The notes under the pieces are model-generated. The model ran no database searches and was not told the origin of the DNA. It saw only the letters and a list, made by a program, of their open reading frames with translations. Source: Streptomyces halobius (GTDB taxonomy: Bacteria; Actinomycetota; Actinomycetes; Streptomycetales; Streptomycetaceae). From it: DNA of 64,000 bases. The translations under genes and the position numbers were made by a program. Location: positions 6,324,001 to 6,388,000 of the forward strand of contig NZ_CP086322.1 in assembly GCF_023277745.1 (NCBI RefSeq). The letters are read 5' to 3'. Every line of letters starts with the position of its first letter. Within the stretch, counting starts at the first letter, position 1. Below, piece by piece: positions 58,284-64,000 of this stretch.

Positions 58284-59264
58284 CTACCCCCACGCCCCCC
58301 GGAGCCGCTCGTAAGCCCCGGTCCCCGCCCCCGCCCGGTCCAGGGCGTACAGCGCCGCGCCCAGAACCGGTGGCGCCGTCACCACCTGCGGTACGGCCTT
58401 GGGGGCGCGTTCGGCGAGGAGGTGGGACACCTGGTCGTGGAGGAGGGGATGGCGGGCGGCGAGGACGCCGCCGCCGAGGACGACCGGGACCGGTTCGAAG
58501 AGCAGATCCAGCCGTCGCAGGGCGACGGAGGCCATCAGGGCGATTTCCGCCGCCTGCTGGGACACGATCGCGCGGGCCACCGCGTCGCCGTCCGCCGCCA
58601 CATCGAAGAGGCGCGGGGCCAGTTCATGGCGGCGCTGGTCGGGGACGTCCCGTAGATGGAGCGCTTCGATCAGTTCCAGCATGGTGGTCAGACCGAAGTG
58701 GGCGGGCAGGGCGCGGGACAGGACGGTGGGGGCGCCGCGGCCGTCCTCGGCGCGGGCCGCGTGCCACAGGGCCTCGTCGGCGAGGAAGGAGCCGCCGCCC
58801 CAGTCACCGGAGATCCGGCCGACGGAGGGGAAGCGGGCGGTGGCCCCGTGGCGGCCGAGCCCCGCGCAGTTGATGCCCGCGCCGCACACCACGGCGACGC
58901 CCACCCGGTCCCCGGCGTCCGGCAGCCCGGCCCGCAGCAGCGCGAAGGTGTCATTGCCGACGGTCACCGTCCGCGCCCATCCCCGGCCGGCGATCTCGGC
59001 CGTCAGCCCGGCCTCCTCGGCGGGCAGGTCGGCGTTGGCGAGATAGGCCGAGAGATGGGCGACCGGGCCTTCGAACCCGGCTTGTGCCAGGGCCGTTGAC
59101 ACCAGTGGCGCCAGGACGTCGACCGCGCGCCCGGGGCCCACCAGCGGCGGCTGGAAACCGCCGCCGCGGGCGGTGCCGAGCACCGTTCCGTCCGCGCTCA
59201 CCAGGGCCACGTCCGTCTTGCTGTTGCCCGCGTCGATGGCGAGCGCCGTGCCGGTCAGGCCCAC
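58284..59264 (-). CDS. BadF/BadG-type sugar kinase (N-acetylglucosamine kinase-like)
   Basis: 326-residue ATP-dependent kinase of the ASKHA fold. ALAIDAGNSKTDVALVSADGTVLGTARGGGF is phosphate-1; VVCGAGINCAGLGRHG and GRISGDWGGGSFLADEALWHAAR form phosphate-2 and the substrate site; VPVVLGGGVLAARHPLL is the adenosine motif. Members phosphorylate N-acetylglucosamine or related aminosugars. Its GTG start lies inside the end of the glycosidase gene (10-base overlap), so the two are translated together and the kinase probably acts on the sugar released. It is the last gene of the ROK-importer-GH4 operon. Confidence 0.9.
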   Translation of the reverse strand: MGLTGTALAIDAGNSKTDVALVSADGTVLGTARGGGFQPPLVGPGRAVDVLAPLVSTALAQAGFEGPVAHLSAYLANADLPAEEAGLTAEIAGRGWARTVTVGNDTFALLRAGLPDAGDRVGVAVVCGAGINCAGLGRHGATARFPSVGRISGDWGGGSFLADEALWHAARAEDGRGAPTVLSRALPAHFGLTTMLELIEALHLRDVPDQRRHELAPRLFDVAADGDAVARAIVSQQAAEIALMASVALRRLDLLFEPVPVVLGGGVLAARHPLLHDQVSHLLAERAPKAVPQVVTAPPVLGAALYALDRAGAGTGAYERLRGAWG

Positions 59265-60619
59265 GTGAGGTGCTCCCGGTTGTGCGCGATCAGCTCGTCG
59301 GTGAGCCGGTCCGCGGCGTCGGTCTGGCCGATGAGCGGGTGGGCGAGGAGGGCGGTGAAGACGGCGCTTCTCCCGCCCTCCCGCGCGGCGCTTCTCCCGC
59401 CCTCCGCCCCGGCGTTTCTCCCGTTCCGCCGCCCGCCGCCCCGGCCGCCCGCCAACGCCGCCTCCAGCGCCAGGTGTTCGTAGGCCGTGACGTTCGCCAT
59501 GAGCCCGGCGAACAGCGGCTCCACCGGGCGTACGGGCAGCGGTACGGCACCCCCGGCGCCCACCGTCGCGGGCACCTCGATCACCGCGTCGTCGGGAAGG
59601 AAGGGCAGGGTGCCGTTGTTGAGCGCGTTGACGATCTGGACGTCACCCGTGTCGCCCAACAGGGAGGACGTCAGCGCCACCGCCGCCTCCGAGTAGAACG
59701 CCCCGCCGCGCCGGCCCAGGAGCTCCGGCTTCTCGTCCAGGGCCGGATCGCCGTACGTGTCCAGCAGTTGCCGCTCGATGGCGGCGACCTCCGCCGCCCG
59801 GGACGGCTTGCTGCGCAGCTCCCGTACCACCTCGTCGTGCTGGTAGAAGTAGCGCAGGTAGTAGGAGGGGACGACGCCCAGGCGGTCGAGCAGCGAGCGG
59901 GGCATGCGCAAGTCGTCGGCGATGGCGTCGCCGTGTTCGGCCAGCAGCTTGGGGAGGACGTCCTCGCCTCCGACGCGTACCGCCCGCTCCCAGGTGAGGT
60001 GGTTGAGGCCGACGTGTTCCAGTGTGACCGCCTCCGGGCCGACCCCCAGCAAGTTGGCGAATTTGCGCTGGAAGCCGATGGCGACGTTGCACAGGCCAAC
60101 GGCCTTGTGGCCGTGGCTGAGCAGTGCCCGGGTGACGATGCCCACCGGGTTGGTGAAGTCGACGATCCAGGCGTCGGGGCTGCGGCGGCGTACCCGCTCC
60201 GCGATGTCCAGGACGACGGGCACGGTGCGCAGCGCCTTCGCCAGACCGCCCGCGCCGGTGGTCTCCTGCCCGACGCAGCCGCACTCCAGCGGCCAGGTCT
60301 CGTCCTGATGGCGCGCGGCCTGCCCGCCGACGCGCAGCTGCAGGAGTACGGCGTCGGCGCCGTCGACACCGGCGTCCAGGTCATCGGTCCAGGTGACCCG
60401 CCCGGGGTGGCCCTGTTTGGCGAAGATCCTCCGGGCGAGCCGGCCGATCAGCTCCAGCCGGTCGGTGGCCGGGTCGATGAGGACGAGTTCCGCCAGCGGC
60501 AGCACATCACGCAACCGCGCGAAGCCGTCGATGAGTTCGGGGGTGTAGGTCGAGCCTCCGCCGACGACGGCGAGTGTGATCCGCGGGGACGGGGGGCGTC
60601 CCCCGGGGGACTGCGGCAT
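59255..60619 (-). CDS. Glycoside hydrolase family 4, 6-phospho-beta-glucosidase-like
   Basis: 454-residue NAD- and metal-dependent glycosidase. ITLAVVGGGSTYTPELIDGFARL is the NAD fold; DFTNPVGIVTRALL, AVGLCNVAIGFQRKF (metal cysteine) and EHVGLNHLTW (metal histidine) are family 4 signatures. ALNNGTLPFLPDDAVIEVPATVG and MANVTAYEHLALEAALAG follow. It hydrolyses a glycosidic bond through oxidation at C3, classically of 6-phosphoglucosides, but in actinomycetes without phosphotransfer uptake probably of an unphosphorylated or kinase-treated sugar. A Gly/Arg-rich insert with a doubled GGRSAAREGGRSA lies near residues 400-425. It begins 7 bp after the end of the permease remnant, so it was part of the same operon. 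Confidence 0.9.
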   Translation of the reverse strand: MPQSPGGRPPSPRITLAVVGGGSTYTPELIDGFARLRDVLPLAELVLIDPATDRLELIGRLARRIFAKQGHPGRVTWTDDLDAGVDGADAVLLQLRVGGQAARHQDETWPLECGCVGQETTGAGGLAKALRTVPVVLDIAERVRRRSPDAWIVDFTNPVGIVTRALLSHGHKAVGLCNVAIGFQRKFANLLGVGPEAVTLEHVGLNHLTWERAVRVGGEDVLPKLLAEHGDAIADDLRMPRSLLDRLGVVPSYYLRYFYQHDEVVRELRSKPSRAAEVAAIERQLLDTYGDPALDEKPELLGRRGGAFYSEAAVALTSSLLGDTGDVQIVNALNNGTLPFLPDDAVIEVPATVGAGGAVPLPVRPVEPLFAGLMANVTAYEHLALEAALAGGRGGGRRNGRNAGAEGGRSAAREGGRSAVFTALLAHPLIGQTDAADRLTDELIAHNREHLTWA

Positions 60620-60625
60620 GGTGGA

Positions 60626-60878
60626 TCAGCCCTTCACTCCGGTGAGTGTGACGCCTTCGACGAAGGCTTTCTGTGCGAAGAAGAAGACGACGATGACCGG
60701 GGCCATGACCGGCGGCGTCGCGGCCATCGCCAGGTTCTTCCAGTTGACGCTGTGGGCGGTTGTGAAGGACTCCAGCCCGTAGGAGAGCGTCCAGGAGGCG
60801 GGGTTCTGCGCGGCGTGGATCTGTGGCCCGAAGTAGTCGTTCCAGCAGGAGAGGAACTGGAAGAGGGCGACGGCCGCG
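60626..60878 (-). pseudogene. C-terminal remnant of a sugar ABC-transporter permease
   Basis: Leftward frame with natural stop at 60626. It reads IAAVALFQFLSCWNDYFGPQIHAAQNP, then ASWTLSYGLESFTTAHSVNW and MAPVIVVFFFAQKAFVEGVTLTGVKG, the last 84 residues of a MalG-type (CUT1) carbohydrate permease with the usual GVKG end. The first 190 or so residues are missing. The upstream DNA passes straight into the start of the binding-protein gene, out of frame. It cannot be translated in this frame by itself, because no start codon with a ribosome binding site is present. Confidence 0.88.
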
Positions 60879-61082
60879 ATGCAGCCTCTCGAAACGGGCG
60901 ACGCTGTCGTCGAGGGCCTTCACCTCCCCCGGGTTGGACCAGCCGTGCCGGAACGTGGGCGTCACCGGCCTGGTCGGATCGTCACGATCACTGCCGACGC
61001 CCGGATTGGCGCAGCCCGACACCGGCAGCCCGGCGCCGGGCAGCGCCGCGGTGAGACAGCTGCCCATGCGCGTGAACGGCAT
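60879..61082 (-). pseudogene. N-terminal remnant of the sugar-binding lipoprotein
   Basis: ATG at 61082 with AAGGGAG before it, then MPFTRMGSCLTAALPGAGLPVSGCANPGVGSDRDDPTRPVTPTFRHGWSNPGEVKALDDSVARFERLH: a lipoprotein signal with SGC lipobox and the first strand of a CUT1 solute-binding protein (relatives have TFWHGWS). After LH, near 60879, the sequence jumps to permease DNA in another frame. About 2-2.5 kb, holding the rest of this gene, a first permease and the start of the second, have been deleted. Confidence 0.88.
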
Positions 61083-61153
61083 GGCGGACTCCCTTGAGGA
61101 CAGGGGAAGTGAGGGGATGGAACGGAGTTCGTTCGAACCGTTCACGCGATGTT

Positions 61154-62410
61154 TCACGCGGTCTTGAACACGGCATCGCGCGCCTCGGCCAGTGCCGTTT
61201 GCAGCGCGCCGATGAGAATCGGATTTTCCCCGATATCGCTGATCCGCAGCTCCGGCCGCGGCAGCGCGAGACCGGTGAACTCCTCTGCGACCAGGACCCG
61301 CAGCGGCTCCCCGCCGGCCTGGGCCACCTCACCGGACAGCACCACCAGCCGAGGGTCGACGACCGCGACCACGGCGGCGAGGCCCGTCGCGAGCCGGCGC
61401 GCCACCTCCGCCCGCACGTCGTCGCGGGCCAGCGCCTGCTCGACCGTACGGACCTCCGGGGCGCCGTACGTGTGCGCCAGCTCGACCACGCTCGGCGACC
61501 CGACGAGACGCTGGAACCCGCCGCCGGCATCCGGCCGCGCCGCGCTGCGATCGCCGCCCCGCGACAGGGGTGCGCCGGGCAGCGGCATATACCCGATCTC
61601 GCCGGCGCCGCCGGTGGCTCCGCGCAGCAACCGCCCGCCCAGCACGATCGCGGCGCCGACCCCTTCATCGGCCCACACCAGCACGAAGTCGTCGAAGTCC
61701 TGCGCGGCCCCGTCATGCTGCTCGGCGACGGCCGCCAGATTCACATCGTTCTCGATGACGATCGGCGTGCCCAGCACCTCGGCCAGCTCCTCCTTCAGGC
61801 GCCGCGAGTGCCAGCCCGGCAGGTGCGGCGCGTACCGCAGCGCGCCGGTCCGCGGGTCCAGCGCGCCGGGCGTGCCGATCACCGCCCCGTGCAGCTGCTC
61901 GCGCCCCAGCCCGGCCTTGGCCAGCGCTCCGTCCACGGCTGTCGCCACCAGCCGCGCGGTCCCGTTCGGCACTGCCTCGTCCGCCGCGTCTGTGCCGACG
62001 CGTTCCTCCCCGAGCACCTGCCCGGTGATGTCGGCGACGGCCGCGGTGATCCCCAGCTGGTCCACGGCCAGCGCGGCGATATGCGCCGCGACCGGATTGA
62101 CCTCGTACAGCCGCGCGTTCGGCCCCGGCCGTCCGGTGACATTCCCGGTCGTCCGCACCAGCCCCGCGGCCTCCAGCCGGGCCAGCAGCTGCGAGGCGGT
62201 CGGCTTCGACAGCCCGGTCAGCTCGCCGATCTGCGTACGGGTCAGCGGCCCCTGCGACACCAGCAGATCGAGCGCGGCCCGGTCGTTCATGGCCCGCAAC
62301 ACCCGGGGCGTCCCGGGTGTCCCCCGCGTACCGTGCCCACCGGCCATGACCGCCACCCCGTTCCGCCGCGTCGACGGCCGCCGTCCTCGCGTCGGCGGGC
62401 CGGGCGGCAT
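61154..62410 (-). CDS. ROK-family transcriptional repressor
   Basis: 418 residues. A winged helix-turn-helix (about 40-95: NDRAALDLLVSQGPLTRTQIGELTGLSKPTASQLLARLEAAGLVR) precedes a ROK sugar-binding domain with GAVIGTPGALDPRTG, IENDVNLAAVAE and DEGVGAAIVLGGRLLRGATGGAGEIGYMPLPG. The zinc motif CxCGxxGC of classical ROK proteins is absent: the corresponding loop has no cysteine. It heads the operon that once continued into the binding protein 71 bp downstream. The ATG at 62410 is chosen although its Shine-Dalgarno (GGAAGG) is rather far; an ATG 63 bases later is possible. A palindrome at 62412-62430 abuts the start, pointing to autoregulation by blocking ribosome and polymerase. Confidence 0.9.
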   Translation of the reverse strand: MPPGPPTRGRRPSTRRNGVAVMAGGHGTRGTPGTPRVLRAMNDRAALDLLVSQGPLTRTQIGELTGLSKPTASQLLARLEAAGLVRTTGNVTGRPGPNARLYEVNPVAAHIAALAVDQLGITAAVADITGQVLGEERVGTDAADEAVPNGTARLVATAVDGALAKAGLGREQLHGAVIGTPGALDPRTGALRYAPHLPGWHSRRLKEELAEVLGTPIVIENDVNLAAVAEQHDGAAQDFDDFVLVWADEGVGAAIVLGGRLLRGATGGAGEIGYMPLPGAPLSRGGDRSAARPDAGGGFQRLVGSPSVVELAHTYGAPEVRTVEQALARDDVRAEVARRLATGLAAVVAVVDPRLVVLSGEVAQAGGEPLRVLVAEEFTGLALPRPELRISDIGENPILIGALQTALAEARDAVFKTA

Positions 62411-62411
62411 C

Positions 62412-62430
62412 TGTTAGGAAACCTTCCAGT
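62412..62430. promoter_or_regulatory. Probable ROK operator at its own gene start
   Basis: TGTTAGGAAACCTTCCAGT contains GGAA-ACC-TTCC and extends the symmetry to the outside. TTAGGAAA.TTTCC-type sites are found before ROK genes and their sugar operons in Streptomyces, from memory. It ends two bases before the start codon on the minus strand. Confidence 0.6.
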
Positions 62431-62615
62431 TGATGGGAAGGTAGGTCGCGGGTCAGGGCCGCGTCAATGGTTCCTACGCGGCGAGTTGGCGGGAGCCGTA
62501 GTTCGCGGGCGAGGGGTATGGCTCCCGCATGATCCGCGGCGGGGCAGACAGCCCCACCAGGAGTCCGTGCGGGAGTCATGCCCTCAATTCCCCCTGAGTT
62601 CGGCGCAGATGACGA

Positions 62616-62653
62616 GGGGGGGGCTGCCCCGGCTGTCCGCCGGGGCTCCCCCC
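62616..62653. terminator. Large GC hairpin after the MscS-type gene
   Basis: GGGGGGGGCTGCCCCGGC and GCCGGGGCTCCCCCC are inverted copies with one mismatch around TGTCC. It lies 29 bp after the mscS stop on the minus strand. It also resembles the small palindromic repeats of Streptomyces. Confidence 0.65.
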
Positions 62654-62681
62654 TTCATGCCGAAGTCCGGCCCGGCAGCGC

Positions 62682-63797
62682 CTACTTCCCCAGACGCGGC
62701 TTGGAGATCGGCTGCGACGCCGGCGACCGCGGGGAGGTCCGGGTGTCGAGGGCCGAGGGGGCGGCCAGGGCGGCGGACGGGTCGGTGGGCCGTTCCCCGG
62801 CTTCCTCCGGGGCGGGGCGCGGGGCCAACCGGATGTCGGCGGCGTCCAGAGCCCGCTTGATGCGCCAGCGCAGTTCGCGTTCGATGCCGAGGGCCTTGCC
62901 GGGCATGGCCTTGGCCGAGACGCTGAGGGTGACCGCGTCGAGGTACACCTCGCTCAGGCCGAGCACCTCCACCGGCTCCCACAGCTGCTCGTTCCAGGGC
63001 TCGGCCTTGGACATCTCCTCGCCGACGGTGGTGATGATCTCCCGGGCGCGGTCCAGGTCCTGGTCGGCGGCTATCAGGACGTCGACGTTCGCCGTCGACC
63101 AGCCCTGGCTGAGGTTGCCGATCCGTTTCACCTCGCCGTTGCGGATGTACCAGATGGCGCCGTTGGGGCCGCGCAGCTTGGTGACGCGCAGGCCGACCTC
63201 GATGACCGTACCGGTGGCCACACCCGCGTCGATCTCGTCGCCGACGCCGTACTGGTCCTCCAGGATCATGAAGACGCCGGAGAGGAAGTCGGTGACCAGG
63301 TTGCGGGCGCCGAAGCCGATCGCGACACCCGCCACGCCCGCGCTGGCGAGCAGCGGCGCCAGATTGATCTTCAGCACGGACAGCACCGTGAGGGACGCCG
63401 TGCCCATGATCAGGAAGGAGGCGGCGCTGCGCAGCACCGAGCCGATGGCCTCGGAGCGCTGCCGGCGGCGCTCGGCGACGGGGGAACCTCCCTCCCGGGC
63501 GGAGCCGGAGCCGGGGGAGAGGAGGCCGCCCAGCGCCGTGCCCTGGGCGGACGCGGTGCGGTTCATCCGCTCGATCAACTTGGTGATGGTGCGGCGTATC
63601 ACATGGCGCAGCACCACCGCGATCACGATGATCAGCAGGATCCGCAGGCCGGACTCGACCCACGTCCCCCAGTTCTCCTCCACCCAGCCGGCGGCGTTGG
63701 TGGCCTTCTCCGTGGCCTCGTCGAGCGAGGTCGGGCCGGTGGAAACCGGTGCGGCGGCGCCCAGTGGTGCGGCGGCCGGAGAAGCGGACCAGTACAC
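62682..63797 (-). CDS. mscS: Small-conductance mechanosensitive channel, MscS family
   Basis: 371-residue inner-membrane channel that opens on membrane tension and lets solutes out on osmotic downshift. Span 1 WVESGLRILLIIVIAVVLRHVI, span 2 SVLRSAASFLIMGTASLTVLSVL and the pore helix APLLASAGVAGVAIGFGARNLVTDFLSGVFMILEDQYGVGDEIDAG are followed by the MscS beta domain (GTVIEVGLRVTKLRGPNGAIWYIRNGEVKRIGNLSQGW). The tail is Pro/Ser-rich. In the loop after span 1, SPGSGSAREGGSP is encoded by a GGGAGG.GGAGCC-type short repeat insertion. The GTG at 63797 is chosen for GGAAGG at 7-base spacing; a longer frame to 63902 gives Gly/Arg-rich sequence. Confidence 0.9.
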   Translation of the reverse strand: MYWSASPAAAPLGAAAPVSTGPTSLDEATEKATNAAGWVEENWGTWVESGLRILLIIVIAVVLRHVIRRTITKLIERMNRTASAQGTALGGLLSPGSGSAREGGSPVAERRRQRSEAIGSVLRSAASFLIMGTASLTVLSVLKINLAPLLASAGVAGVAIGFGARNLVTDFLSGVFMILEDQYGVGDEIDAGVATGTVIEVGLRVTKLRGPNGAIWYIRNGEVKRIGNLSQGWSTANVDVLIAADQDLDRAREIITTVGEEMSKAEPWNEQLWEPVEVLGLSEVYLDAVTLSVSAKAMPGKALGIERELRWRIKRALDAADIRLAPRPAPEEAGERPTDPSAALAAPSALDTRTSPRSPASQPISKPRLGK

Positions 63798-64000
63798 AGC
63801 AGAACCTTCCGTGTGGGACAGCGCACCCGGACCGCGGCGCCCCCCTGAAGGACCGCGGTGTCCCCCGGAGCCGGGCGGACGAACGGGGTGGACCAACCAC
63901 ACTAACGGGGCAACCGGGGCGGTCCGCGCCCGTGTTCGAGCCGGATGGCCACCTCGCAGGAGGGACGTGCGGCGGTGTGGTGGAAAACACCTCCGACCCG

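Overview
The window is chromosomal DNA of a Streptomyces or very close actinomycete. It shows extreme GC content with third-position bias, many GTG and TTG starts, four-base ATGA/GTGA gene overlaps and several probable leaderless genes (a -10 hexamer, six bases, then the start codon). Typical actinomycete genes include pknG/glnH/glnX, ettA, a second ssb without an acidic tail, an LAETG sortase substrate and the full myo-inositol pathway. No prophage, insertion sequence, CRISPR array or natural-product cluster was seen.

Region by region. 1-3.1 kb: the 3' end of citrate synthase and its terminator, a copper chaperone (reverse) with a CsoR-type operator, a DedA membrane protein and a GNAT acetyltransferase. 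3.1-18.5 kb: inositol catabolism. A Gfo/Idh/MocA dehydrogenase and a LacI-family repressor share two copies of one operator. A PanE-like reductase and a small winged-helix protein follow. Then comes the leftward set iolE, iolG and an iolT-like transporter, divergent from the rightward set iolC, an aldolase-like gene, iolB, iolD and mmsA, which ends at a strong hairpin. The two divergent promoters carry the same operator-like sequence joined to the -35 box. 18.5-28 kb: a membrane protein, a broken acetyltransferase, a hydrolase fused to an ABC ATPase with its permease, a secreted esterase and a FUSC-like protein. 28-35 kb: an MreB paralogue, two broken genes (a STAND ATPase with TPRs and a glycosyltransferase-like gene), a DUF4190/DUF4352-type protein and tRNA-Arg(TCT). 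35-45 kb: two dynamin/Era-like GTPases, ssbB, a thioester surface protein, ettA, a thioesterase and an unknown protein.

45-57 kb is a leftward signalling cluster: glnX-like sensor, glnH-like binding protein, coiled-coil protein, pknG-like kinase, PP2C phosphatase, the remains of a VWA-domain gene, a zinc-ribbon/FHA protein and a truncated haemoglobin. Most junctions overlap or nearly touch. In actinobacteria this set links amino-acid sensing to control of 2-oxoglutarate metabolism. 57-64 kb: a short-chain dehydrogenase, then a sugar-use operon (ROK repressor, ABC importer, GH4 glycosidase, BadF-type kinase) whose importer has collapsed to the start of the binding protein joined to the end of the last permease, and finally an MscS channel.

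The most notable features are the concentration of recently broken genes (five loci), many short tandem arrays (7, 12, 13, 18, 21 and 36 bp units), a 32-bp element present twice with 29 identities, and the paired operators of the inositol regulon. No wholly new multi-gene system was found. The hydrolase-ABC fusion and the shared 32-bp element are the best leads.
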